A DNA stretch of 64,000 nucleotides, from positions 25,453-89,452 of the forward strand of contig NZ_JANJZR010000011.1 of NCBI RefSeq assembly GCF_024623065.1, given 5' to 3'. Below, piece by piece: positions 20,879-29,559 of the stretch (its first letter is position 1; each line of letters opens with the position of its first letter). This stretch comes from Bacteroides acidifaciens. Lineage in GTDB: Bacteria > Bacteroidota > Bacteroidia > Bacteroidales > Bacteroidaceae. The translations under genes were made by a program, and so were the position numbers. Below the pieces are notes generated by a model. It saw only the letters and a list, made by a program, of their open reading frames with translations, was not told the origin of the DNA and did no database searches.

Positions 20879-20920
20879 ACCGACTCTTGTTTCATTTTTT
20901 AATTTTTAAATATTAATTGT

Positions 20921-21532
20921 TCAATGTTTCTTCCATGTACTGCTGTGTCTTTCCTGCAATTCACGTGCAAGATCTTCGAGACGATAGCCTTTTGAAGTAA
21001 GCAATACAATCAGGTGGTAAATGAGGTCGGCTCCTTCGTAAATCAGGCGGTCGTCTGTTCCGTTGGTTGCTTCGATGACTGTTTCTACGGCTTCTTCACC
21101 TACTTTTTGAGCCATCTTATTGATTCCCGACTGAAACAGACTGGTAGTATAAGAACCTTCGGGCATTTCTTCATGACGTTTGTCAATGAAATCTTGCAAT
21201 GCTTTCAGGAACATAACCGGTTCTTCGTTTTTCTCACCCCAGCAAGTATCTGTACCTGTATGGCATACGGGACCTACCGGATTCGCCTGTATCAGTAGTG
21301 TATCATTGTCACAATCGGCTTTGATAGAAACTACGTGAAGGAAGTTACCGCTTTCTTCGCCTTTTGTCCAAAGACGATTCTTGGTGCGGCTGAAGAAAGT
21401 AACTTTTCCGGTTTCTACCGTTTTATCATAAGCTTCTTTATTCATGAAGCCCAGCATCAGGACTTTACGTGTCTCGTTGTCCTGTATGATAGCCGGAACG
21501 AGTCCGTTCGTTTTATCGAAATCCAATTCCAT
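20921..21532 (-). CDS. hisIE: Bifunctional phosphoribosyl-AMP cyclohydrolase/phosphoribosyl-ATP pyrophosphatase
   Basis: VLMLGFMNKEAYDKTVETGKVTFFSRTKNRLWTKGEESGN plus HisE domain KVGEEAVETVIEA. Confidence 0.96.
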   Translation of the reverse strand: MELDFDKTNGLVPAIIQDNETRKVLMLGFMNKEAYDKTVETGKVTFFSRTKNRLWTKGEESGNFLHVVSIKADCDNDTLLIQANPVGPVCHTGTDTCWGEKNEEPVMFLKALQDFIDKRHEEMPEGSYTTSLFQSGINKMAQKVGEEAVETVIEATNGTDDRLIYEGADLIYHLIVLLTSKGYRLEDLARELQERHSSTWKKH

Positions 21533-21667
21533 TTTTATATAAGTTCCAATTACTATTTCAAATTACAATTATGAGCTATTCGCCTATGAAGTTTTTTGCA
21601 GATATCTTATTCTATTTATCTAAATAGATTATTCATCCGCATGGAAACCTGGCCGGGGTGCCTCACC

Positions 21668-21748
21668 CCTAATGGTAATTCCTTCGCCGCAGCCTGAAGG
21701 ATAATTTTTGCTGCGCAGTAATTACCTAATGGTAATTCCTTCGCCGCA
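21668..21748. repeat. 24-bp direct repeat duplicating the hisF 3' end
   Basis: CCTAATGGTAATTCCTTCGCCGCA at 21668-21691 and 21725-21748 (57-bp offset); the second copy encodes the hisF C-terminus. Confidence 0.9.
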
Positions 21749-22474
21749 AAGATACAATTTTAATTCGGTAATTTTAATTTCTCCGAAGTGAAAAACACTG
21801 GCAGCCAAGGCGGCATCTGCTTTTCCTTGTAAAAACACATCACGGAAGTGCTCTTTGCAGCCTGCCCCGCCCGAAGCTATGATAGGAATGGAAAGCTGAT
21901 CCGCCAAAACAGCAAGTGCATCATTTGCATAACCGGCCTTTACACCATCGTGATTCATGCTTGTGAAGAGAATTTCTCCCGCTCCACGCTCCTGGGCTTC
22001 TTTTGTCCATTCGAACAGGTCTTTATCCGTTTCAATACGTCCTCCATTCAAGTAACATTTCCAACCATTTTCGGTTTGTTTGGCATCTACCGCCAACACA
22101 CAAACCTGCGAACCGAAATTCTTTGCAATTTCGTCAATCAGTTGCGGATTGCGGATTGCGGAAGAGTTGATAGAAATCTTGTCAGCTCCGGCATTGAGCA
22201 GACGGTCTACATCGCTTAGTTCGTTGATGCCGCCACCTACGGTAAACGGGATATTGATATTAGCAGCAATCCGTTTTACCAATTCCGTGAAAGTCTTGCG
22301 TCCTTCATGACTTGCAGTGATATCCAGGAAAACAAGTTCATCGGCTCCTTGTTCACTGTAAGCCCGCCCCAACTCTACCGGATCACCGGCTTGGCGCAAA
22401 TTGACAAAATTCGTTCCTTTCACGGTTTGCCCGTCTTTTATATCCAGACAAGGTACTATTCTTTTTGCTAACAC
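21722..22474 (-). CDS. hisF: Imidazole glycerol phosphate synthase subunit HisF
   Basis: [49 protein letters not shown]. Confidence 0.97.
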   Translation of the reverse strand: MLAKRIVPCLDIKDGQTVKGTNFVNLRQAGDPVELGRAYSEQGADELVFLDITASHEGRKTFTELVKRIAANINIPFTVGGGINELSDVDRLLNAGADKISINSSAIRNPQLIDEIAKNFGSQVCVLAVDAKQTENGWKCYLNGGRIETDKDLFEWTKEAQERGAGEILFTSMNHDGVKAGYANDALAVLADQLSIPIIASGGAGCKEHFRDVFLQGKADAALAASVFHFGEIKITELKLYLCGEGITIR

Positions 22475-22507
22475 AATCCTATTTTATTTATTGTTCAACA
22501 ATTTATA

Positions 22508-22561
22508 ATCTATATCCCTGAAGTTTGATTATTTATCTATATCCCTAAAGTTTAATTATTT
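22508..22561. repeat. 2 x 27-bp tandem repeat in hisA-hisF intergenic region
   Basis: ATCTATATCCCT(G/A)AAGTTT(G/A)ATTATTT at 22508 and 22535. Confidence 0.85.
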
Positions 22562-22627
22562 ATCTCCTCTTATAATAAGAAAGCAACCATTTATAATACA
22601 AACAGCCATTTTATTCCGGTACGCTAA

Positions 22628-23347
22628 TTATAAAAAGATTCTCAAATCTTTTAGGGTGATATGTCCTTCGTACAATGCCTTGCCGAAAATTACTCCGGAC
22701 ACTCCGGCTTCGTTCAAGGCAATAATGTCATCGACATTACTTACTCCGCCACTGGCCATCAGATAGAGGTCGGGAAATTTCTCCAGCATCTCCTTATATA
22801 AATCAATGGAAGGTCCACTCAGCATCCCGTCACAACTGATGTCTGTGCAGATTACTTTTCGTATACCTTTCTCCATATAATTTTCAAGAAATGGAAAAAG
22901 TTCACAGGCACTTTCGTCTTTCCAACCATTGACGGCTATCTTATGATCTTTTACGTCTGCCCCCAAAATAATTCTCTCGCTTCCGTACACGTCAAGCCAA
23001 TGACAGAACAGTTCGGGGTCTTTCACGGCAATGCTGCCACCCGTCACCATTTGTGCACCGCTTTCGAAAGCAATTCTCAAGTCTTCATCACTCTTTACTC
23101 CACCACCAAAATCTATTACCAAGGAAGTACGGATAGCAATCCGTTCCAACACCCGATAATTGACTATATGATGAGAAGCGGCCCCGTCCAAGTCTACCAC
23201 GTGAAGCCTGCGAACACCGTTCGCTTCAAACTCCTTGGCAACTTCCACCGGATTTTCGTTATATACTTTCTTACTGTCGTAATCTCCCTGGGAAAGGCGT
23301 ACGCACTTTCCGTCAATAATATCAATGGCTGGAATAATTTCTATCAT
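22628..23347 (-). CDS. hisA: Phosphoribosylformimino-5-aminoimidazole carboxamide ribotide isomerase
   Basis: [29 protein letters not shown]. Confidence 0.97.
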   Translation of the reverse strand: MIEIIPAIDIIDGKCVRLSQGDYDSKKVYNENPVEVAKEFEANGVRRLHVVDLDGAASHHIVNYRVLERIAIRTSLVIDFGGGVKSDEDLRIAFESGAQMVTGGSIAVKDPELFCHWLDVYGSERIILGADVKDHKIAVNGWKDESACELFPFLENYMEKGIRKVICTDISCDGMLSGPSIDLYKEMLEKFPDLYLMASGGVSNVDDIIALNEAGVSGVIFGKALYEGHITLKDLRIFL

Positions 23348-23367
23348 CTATTATTTATTTGCTAAAA

Positions 23368-23528
23368 GTTTATTATAAACGATGAACGAGTTTATTATAA
23401 ACGATGATGGAGTTTATTATAAACAGCGACATTGTTTATCATAAACAGCGATATAGTTTATTATAAACGGCGACATAGTTTATCATAAACAGCGATATAG
23501 TTTATTATAAACGGCGACATAGTTTATA
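23368..23528. repeat. 22-bp tandem array with a perfect dyad (GTTTAT-N-ATAAAC) in each unit, hisH-hisA intergenic
   Basis: Units start at 23369, 23391, 23413, 23435, 23457, 23479 and 23501, with a partial unit at 23523. Confidence 0.93.
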
Positions 23529-23529
23529 T

Positions 23530-24120
23530 TTATAGATTCAAAAAGTTCATCAGAATCTTCTCTCCCGTCTTACCGCTTTTCTCCGGATGAAACTGGGTGG
23601 CATAAAAATTGTCTTTATGCAAGGCGGCACTAAAGGGGTGAATATAATCAGTTGTAGCAGCAGTAAAGTCACAGGCAGGCACATAAAAGCTATGTACGAA
23701 ATAGACGAACTCTTCTTCGGTGAATCCTTCAAAGAGTTTGCTGTTCGTGCTCCCAATGGTATTCCATCCCATGTGCGGAACTTTATCCTCGTGCTTCTGC
23801 GGAACAAAACGTTTCACGTCCACATCAAAGATATTCAAACAATCAACCGCTCCTTCTTCGGAATGCCGGCACATCAACTGCATGCCAAGACAAATTCCCA
23901 ATACAGGCTGACGGAGACTCTTTATCAATTCGTCCAGCCCTGTCGCTTTCAGGTGTTTCATGGTAGTCTCCGCCTCTCCCACTCCGGGGAAAATAACTTT
24001 ATCTGCCGACTGGAGTTTTTCCTTATCGGCAGTAATCACCGCTTCCACGCCCAACCGCTTCAAAGCATAATCCACGGAACGAATATTGCCGGCATTGTAT
24101 TTTACAACTGCTACTTTCAT
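23530..24120 (-). CDS. hisH: Imidazole glycerol phosphate synthase subunit HisH
   Basis: VKYNAGNIRSVDYALKRLG, VLGICLGMQLM, ATQFHPEKSGKTGEKIL. Confidence 0.97.
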   Translation of the reverse strand: MKVAVVKYNAGNIRSVDYALKRLGVEAVITADKEKLQSADKVIFPGVGEAETTMKHLKATGLDELIKSLRQPVLGICLGMQLMCRHSEEGAVDCLNIFDVDVKRFVPQKHEDKVPHMGWNTIGSTNSKLFEGFTEEEFVYFVHSFYVPACDFTAATTDYIHPFSAALHKDNFYATQFHPEKSGKTGEKILMNFLNL

Positions 24121-24977
24121 CAGCTAAATATTACTGTTTTATTTTTATAAGCCAAAACTTTACGTTCGATATGCTTCTGTACGGCACGCGAGAGGACAAT
24201 CTTCTCCAAATCCTTTCCTTTATTTACAAGGTCTTCGATAGAGTCTTTATGAGTGATACGCACCACGTCTTGTTCGATAATCGGACCTGCGTCCAGTTCG
24301 GTCGTTACATAATGACTGGTTGCACCGATAATCTTCACCCCTCTTTGGAAAGCGGCATGGTAAGGCTTCGCACCTACGAACGCAGGAAGGAAAGAGTGGT
24401 GAATATTGATTATCTTATTCGGATAAGCGTTTATCATCTGTTCGGAAATCACTTGCATATAGCGTGCCAATACGATAAATGTAATCTTATGCTTGGCAAG
24501 CAGTTCCATTTCCTTGCGTTCCTGTTCTTCTTTCGTCTCCTTCGTGATGGGGAACAGATAGAAAGGAATGCCGAAACGTTCGGCCACATGCTGCAAATCG
24601 GGGTGATTGCTTATAATAAGAGGTATCTCTACATTCCACTCACCTGCCGTATAGCGTGCCAGCATATCGAAAAGGCAGTGCGACAGCTTGGAAACGAAAA
24701 TAGCCATACGCGGTTTCACATCCGAGAAATAAAGGCGGAAATCCATTTCGTATTTTTGAGCGTAAAGTGTTCTGAAATAATCTTCAATCTTTTCCTGAGG
24801 AACTAAAAAGTCTTTCAATTCCCATTCAATACGCATGAAGAATATGTTTTCTACATGGTCTACATATTGGTCCAAATAGATAATATTTCCTTTGTTTACC
24901 GTAATAAAGTCCGTCACTTCCGCAAGGATTCCCGGTTTGTCGGGACAGTGCAATAACAGTTTGGCTGTTGTCATCAT
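24120..24977 (-). CDS. purU: Formyltetrahydrofolate deformylase
   Basis: LLLHCPDKPGILAEVTDFI ACT start; NIHHSFLPAFVGAKPYHAAFQRGVKIIGATSHYVT. Start at MMTTAKL rather than the longer ORF. Confidence 0.93.
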   Translation of the reverse strand: MMTTAKLLLHCPDKPGILAEVTDFITVNKGNIIYLDQYVDHVENIFFMRIEWELKDFLVPQEKIEDYFRTLYAQKYEMDFRLYFSDVKPRMAIFVSKLSHCLFDMLARYTAGEWNVEIPLIISNHPDLQHVAERFGIPFYLFPITKETKEEQERKEMELLAKHKITFIVLARYMQVISEQMINAYPNKIINIHHSFLPAFVGAKPYHAAFQRGVKIIGATSHYVTTELDAGPIIEQDVVRITHKDSIEDLVNKGKDLEKIVLSRAVQKHIERKVLAYKNKTVIFS

Positions 24978-25157
24978 TCTTTTTGCTAATTTACGATTCC
25001 AGGCAGAATTGTTTTCCACCTTTCTAATTTTAGTTTGCAAAAATAACGATTTATTGCAAAATCGCGAATTATTCAAGCAGAAAGTTGATATAAAAACAGA
25101 GATTTCTTACAGATAGAAAGAATTCGGGAGCTATTTTCTATGAATAGAATGACAAAC

Positions 25158-25290
25158 TTCGGGATAATGATGCTATTGCCTTCGGGATAGTGATGCTATT
25201 GCCTTCAGGATAATGACGCCATCCGATTGTCATAGTGACGCCATCCGGTTGTCATAGTGACGCCATCACAATAGGATAGCGTCACTATCC
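25158..25290. repeat. Degenerate 22-23 bp tandem repeat array ending in inverted repeat GGATAG-CGTCA-CTATCC
   Basis: TTCGGGATAATGATGCTATTGCC units at 25158, 25181 and 25204, then CATAGTGACGCCATCCGGTTGT units; terminal dyad 25274-25290. Confidence 0.85.
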
Positions 25291-25393
25291 GAAGAGAAGA
25301 AAAAAACGATATTTTTTTCATTTCAAAAGTACTCAAAATGAGACACTAAGCATTTTTCCCGTTTTTTCTTGAAAAAAACTTTTCCTAAAACGC

Positions 25394-25423
25394 TTGCAGA
25401 TTTACAAAAAACAACTACCTTTG
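25394..25423 (+). promoter_or_regulatory. Bacteroidota-type promoter for the tRNA-Asp genes
   Basis: -33-like TTGC at 25394 and -7 TACCTTTG at 25416-25423, upstream of tRNA. Confidence 0.55.
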
Positions 25424-25468
25424 CACCCGCAATCGAGAGAGAGATGCAGATTAACAAAATGAAATTCT

Positions 25469-25542
25469 GGTGCGTTAGTTCAGTTGGTTAGAATACATGC
25501 CTGTCACGCATGGGGTCACGGGTTCGAGTCCCGTACGCACCG
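25469..25542 (+). tRNA. tRNA-Asp (GTC)
   Basis: Canonical cloverleaf: GGTGCGT/ACGCACC acceptor, anticodon loop CTGTCAC, T-loop GGTTCGAGTCC. Confidence 0.96.
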
Positions 25543-25607
25543 CTTCTTTAATAGAGAGGCGGAAAGAAATAAAATGAGTTAGTCTGAATAAAAGCAGAAT
25601 AAAATTT

Positions 25608-25681
25608 GGTGCGTTAGTTCAGTTGGTTAGAATACATGCCTGTCACGCATGGGGTCACGGGTTCGAGTCCCGTACGCACCG
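25608..25681 (+). tRNA. tRNA-Asp (GTC), second identical copy
   Basis: Identical 74-nt sequence 139 bp downstream. Confidence 0.96.
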
Positions 25682-25718
25682 CAATAAACACTGAAAATTA
25701 ATGTATTACAAGTATAAC

Positions 25719-25765
25719 ACCCAGTTTTACACCCAATAATGTAAAACTGGGTGTTTTTATTTTAT
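25719..25765 (+). terminator. Strong terminator after the tRNA pair
   Basis: CACCCAGTTTTAC ... GTAAAACTGGGTG followed by TTTTTATTTTATTT. Confidence 0.8.
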
Positions 25766-25830
25766 TTAAGTTTTTTCTTCTCTAGTCATTTTTTTTCTGA
25801 AGAAATCAGAACTAAGTGAGTATGTTTTTC

Positions 25831-25850
25831 TAGTTTTGCATGCAAAACTA
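25831..25850. promoter_or_regulatory. Perfect 20-bp palindrome TAGTTTTGCATGCAAAACTA
   Basis: Exact self-reverse-complement immediately upstream of the GNAT-FISUMP gene. Confidence 0.8.
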
Positions 25851-25874
25851 ATCGAGTATTTTATAGTTAGAGTT

Positions 25875-27077
25875 ATGAATTTAGATGATATTTATAAAAG
25901 AGGTGTGTGTATCATTCAAGGAATGTCTATAAACCTCAAACGTTTTACCGAAGATGACCATGCGTTAATAGAAAGATTGTTCTCAGATATTTCTGTTAAT
26001 AATTATTTTATATTACGAGATGATCACCGTGAAAACTTAAAACTATTTACTGAACATTTACTTAACTGGATGAGGGAGTATAGTGGTTTTACGTTTGTAA
26101 TTGAAGATAAAGGAGGAAGACAAATAGGTTTTATTGTCTGTGAATTTGGGCAATGGAACGGGGAATTTGGCGCATTTCTTTCTTTTGCGGTCTTACCGCA
26201 ATATCGAAATCAAGGTTATGCTACAGAAGCTGTTGCATTATCTATCGCATTAATGGGGAACTCTGTAATTAAAAATATTATTTTAGATATTTCTTCATCC
26301 AATCAATATTCTTCAAACATTGCTAAATCATTGGGCTTTATACCTGATAAAAAACCTTTATATGATATATTTCATCCAGAAGTTGGAGTACGGTATAATT
26401 GGGTAAGACAAGCTCCTTGTAACAATGAGGTTATTGACGTTAAAGGTTTGCGTGATAAGAAAAGGGCACAAGTTATAGGTATAGAAAATGGAGTATATCT
26501 TGGATTCGATTCTGATAATGGGGTGCCTTTATATTGGGCAAAAACTAATTTGATAGCTCAAAAAGATGATATCTTTTGTTTTGCAAGTTCTCCAACTTAT
26601 TTAGTTAAAAACAATAGCTATTCAGAAGATGCAGAAGACTGGGACTTATTTTGTTGGGGTGATACAACTGGAAGACTTTTAAAATCAGAATTAGATAGGC
26701 TTCCTCAAAATATCTGTGGTGATACAAAGTTTGATTTAGCATCTGTTAAAATTGGAAATAATTGGCGATTACCATCTTTATCTGAATTTGAAAAGCTTGA
26801 AAAATATTGTAGCTGTGAATGGTCTACGGATTATCGTATTTCAGGAATGGAGTTTGTTAGTCGTATAAATGGACAAAGTATATTTTTACCGGCATTAGGT
26901 CTTAGAGGAGGAAATCGTGGGCGTGTCTATGGTGGAGGATTGGGCTGTTATTGGACTGGTACGTTGGACAGTAGTAATGAACCATACTATTTTTATTTCG
27001 GACGAGGTGGCTCCGGTCTTAAACCTGTTCCGTTATATTATGGTGTTTGCATTAGACCTGTTATCGATAAATTATAA
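25875..27077 (+). CDS. GNAT acetyltransferase fused to a FISUMP/DUF1566-like C-terminal domain
   Basis: GNAT motifs (FLSFAVLPQYRNQGYATEAV, NIAKSLGF); C-terminal WRLPSLSEFEKLE, LPALGLRGGNRGRVYGGGLGCYWTGT and CIRPV. Start placed at ATG 25875. Confidence 0.75.
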   Translation: MNLDDIYKRGVCIIQGMSINLKRFTEDDHALIERLFSDISVNNYFILRDDHRENLKLFTEHLLNWMREYSGFTFVIEDKGGRQIGFIVCEFGQWNGEFGAFLSFAVLPQYRNQGYATEAVALSIALMGNSVIKNIILDISSSNQYSSNIAKSLGFIPDKKPLYDIFHPEVGVRYNWVRQAPCNNEVIDVKGLRDKKRAQVIGIENGVYLGFDSDNGVPLYWAKTNLIAQKDDIFCFASSPTYLVKNNSYSEDAEDWDLFCWGDTTGRLLKSELDRLPQNICGDTKFDLASVKIGNNWRLPSLSEFEKLEKYCSCEWSTDYRISGMEFVSRINGQSIFLPALGLRGGNRGRVYGGGLGCYWTGTLDSSNEPYYFYFGRGGSGLKPVPLYYGVCIRPVIDKL

Positions 27078-27225
27078 AATAAGTAATGTGTCAAACATAC
27101 TCAAAATAAAGCTCACCCACACTACAAATATTTGTGGTATGGGTGTAGTTTTTAAAAAAGTTTTTTGACACATTCTCTTTTTATTATCTCCCTTCAAAGT
27201 TTTATCCAACGTAAAAAGCAATCGG

Positions 27226-27420
27226 GTCTGTCTGAAAACTTTGTGGGTATATTATGTTAATTCAAGTTTCGCAAGTGTATTATCTTTGCGGTTAGATTAA
27301 AAAAAACAACCATCCAATGAATTCTAATCGCCCCCTACACCAAGGTATACCATTCTTTGTGTTTAGATTATGCAAACTAACAATGTAGATTTAATGTACC
27401 CGCAGGTTTTTCAGACTGAC
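27226..27420. mobile_element. MITE-like element with 24-nt imperfect terminal inverted repeats
   Basis: GTCTGTCTGAAAACTTTGTGGGTA (27226-27249) and TACCCGCAGGTTTTTCAGACTGAC (27397-27420), 19/24 matching as inverted repeat; no ORF. Confidence 0.6.
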
Positions 27421-27733
27421 TCGTTTATTCCATCCGATGCCGTTCTTGGTTAATGGTTAAATGGGCTCAACCACGCTGTAATTATGCTTCAATGCAGTCA
27501 ACAATCACCGACGGGAGAAAGTTTTCCGACAGGCGCCCCGTTCTGTTAACGGATGCAAACGCAATAAGAGAGAGTTTGTCCGCATTTTGAAAAACGCAAC
27601 AAGCCATCCACCGCTTTACATCATTTAACAATAACGCATCAAATTCCGCTTTATCCTCGCTTCATGAAGCATTCATTTTCGTTTCTTCACGGATATTAAG
27701 TAAATATTTATTCAATTTTAGAACGGAGATGGA

Positions 27734-27780
27734 ACGAAGGTGATACGGAGGTGATACGAAGGTGATACGGAGAAGTGACG
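27734..27780. repeat. 11-bp tandem repeat (ACG(A/G)AGGTGAT)
   Basis: Units at 27734, 27745 and 27756, plus a degenerate fourth at 27767. Confidence 0.8.
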
Positions 27781-28022
27781 AAAAAGCAGCGGGAAAGCAA
27801 GGAAAAGACAAAAAATCAGAATCTTCGGAAAGGCTCCGGAGGGAGTTTGTTTTTTTGTTTTTTTACCAGTTCGTTAACCAAGATTAAGCGTCTGGAGTGA
27901 ACCGCCGAATGGAAAATCTTGGGTATGGATGTTGCAGCACCCTGACAAATTCAACATACCCACAGGGCTTTCAGGCTGCCCCTTTCCATGCTGCCCCTTT
28001 CCATGCAGTTACCTGATTATCA

Positions 28023-28853
28023 TCATTTCGACTGTCCGAGTTTGTCATACTCATCATCCGTAACCGGTTCAAGCCATTCATTGGAAGTGTTTTCGCCGGA
28101 TACTTCAAAAGCCAGATGGGCAAACCAACTGTCGGCAGCAGCTCCGTGCCAGTGTTTCACATGGGCTGGAATATGGATAACCGTACCGGGCAGAATCTCT
28201 ACCGCCGGTTTGCCCTCTTCCTGATACCAGCCCCGACCTGCTACACCAATAAGCATCTGTCCGCCACCTTTCGTTGCATGGTGAATATGCCAGTTATTGC
28301 GGCAACGCGGTTCGAAAGTAACGTTAGAGATATTCACCTGCTCGCGCGAAACCGTAGCAAGATAGCTGTTACCAGTGAAATACTGTGCATAGGCGGTATT
28401 GGGTTCGCCAATAGGGAAAATCATCTCACGCTGGAAAGCTGTTTTGGCATCCTCACCAACAATATCTTCTGCCCATACTCCTTTTGCCAGGTTGAAGGCT
28501 GCCCACGCCTTCGGCCAGCCAGCATAGAAACCTATGTGAGTGATAATCTCCGCAATCTCTGTGCGGGTGATGCCGTTCTTCTTTGCCGACTGAAGATGAT
28601 AAACGAGCGAATTGTCCGTGATTCCCTGACTGATAAGAGAAGTAATGGTTACTAAACTGCGGTCACGCAGACCGAGTTTATCGGTGCGGCTCCAAACTTC
28701 GCCAAAGAGAACATCGTCATTGAGTTCCGCAAACTTGGGGGCAAACGTTCCCAACTGGTCGCGTCCTGCCGTCTGTACAATTCTTTCTTGTGCCATAACA
28801 TTGAGTGTAAAAATACCGAATACTGAAAATAAAAAAATCTTATTCATAATCAT
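28023..28853 (-). CDS. Exported carboxymuconolactone decarboxylase family protein with C-terminal cupin
   Basis: CMD core (LRDRSLVTITSLISQGITDNSLVYHLQSAKKNGITRTEIAEIITHIGFYAGWPKA) plus cupin (NNWHIHHATKGGGQMLIGVAGRGWYQEEG). Confidence 0.88.
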   Translation of the reverse strand: MIMNKIFLFSVFGIFTLNVMAQERIVQTAGRDQLGTFAPKFAELNDDVLFGEVWSRTDKLGLRDRSLVTITSLISQGITDNSLVYHLQSAKKNGITRTEIAEIITHIGFYAGWPKAWAAFNLAKGVWAEDIVGEDAKTAFQREMIFPIGEPNTAYAQYFTGNSYLATVSREQVNISNVTFEPRCRNNWHIHHATKGGGQMLIGVAGRGWYQEEGKPAVEILPGTVIHIPAHVKHWHGAAADSWFAHLAFEVSGENTSNEWLEPVTDDEYDKLGQSK

Positions 28854-29298
28854 TCCGTTTTTTGAATGAAGTTATTAATGCGGTTGCCGGATTAAGCGGC
28901 ATCTGGTCGGAAAGTACGAGCGTCTTGACCATGTGCAGCGTTGCTTGTTTGTACTTTTGAAAATGCTCCGATGCAATATGAGATTCATAAGCCTCCTGAC
29001 TCGCGTAAGTTTCAAGAATAGTGATCCTGCCTGGGTTCTCTTTTTCGCTGACGGCATACATAGTCAGCACTCCCGGTTCAGTACGCAAGGAGACTTCACC
29101 CGCTTCGGTCGCATATTTTATATATTCTTCAAGATACTCCGGATAAACCTCGATTTTTGATAGCCGCACAATGCCATCAGCCGCCATAGGTAATTTGGCG
29201 CACATACCAGACGGTTGTTTCATATCCTTTTTCCCTGTCATACTGCAAGATAACATAACCAATAAAGACAAAACACTGAGAATCGTTTTTATCATCAT
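28840..29298 (-). CDS. Antibiotic biosynthesis monooxygenase (YgiN-like) family lipoprotein
   Basis: Lipobox MLSCSMTG; ABM fold pattern IEVYPEYLEEYIKYATEAGEVSLRTEPGVLTMYAV. Confidence 0.82.
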   Translation of the reverse strand: MMIKTILSVLSLLVMLSCSMTGKKDMKQPSGMCAKLPMAADGIVRLSKIEVYPEYLEEYIKYATEAGEVSLRTEPGVLTMYAVSEKENPGRITILETYASQEAYESHIASEHFQKYKQATLHMVKTLVLSDQMPLNPATALITSFKKRNDYE

Positions 29299-29559
29299 CT
29301 CCTATCTTTTCATTGTCAAACTTCTGATTGCAAATTTACTGGGATAAAACGGATGGGATTGTATATCAATTACGGATTTTTGTACCCAAATCCCCGATTC
29401 TGTAATAATGCCGAATAAGAATCAATTATTATCAGATACAAATCAATATTGGGGGGCTGCCAATATGGGGGCTTTGTTTTTATAACTACCCAATTATAAC
29501 TGCACTTTATTTTTTCCGGATACAATCAGTTATCAATGTAACGCTTTATTTCAGTCGCT

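Noticed and set aside
23368-23528. Possible CRISPR array
   Set aside because: Period is 22 bp with near-identical units, no unique spacers of 25-40 bp and no cas genes; it is a tandem dyad array.
28023-28853. Novel two-domain enzyme claim for the CMD-cupin protein
   Set aside because: CMD-cupin fusions are a familiar architecture; ordinary annotation suffices.
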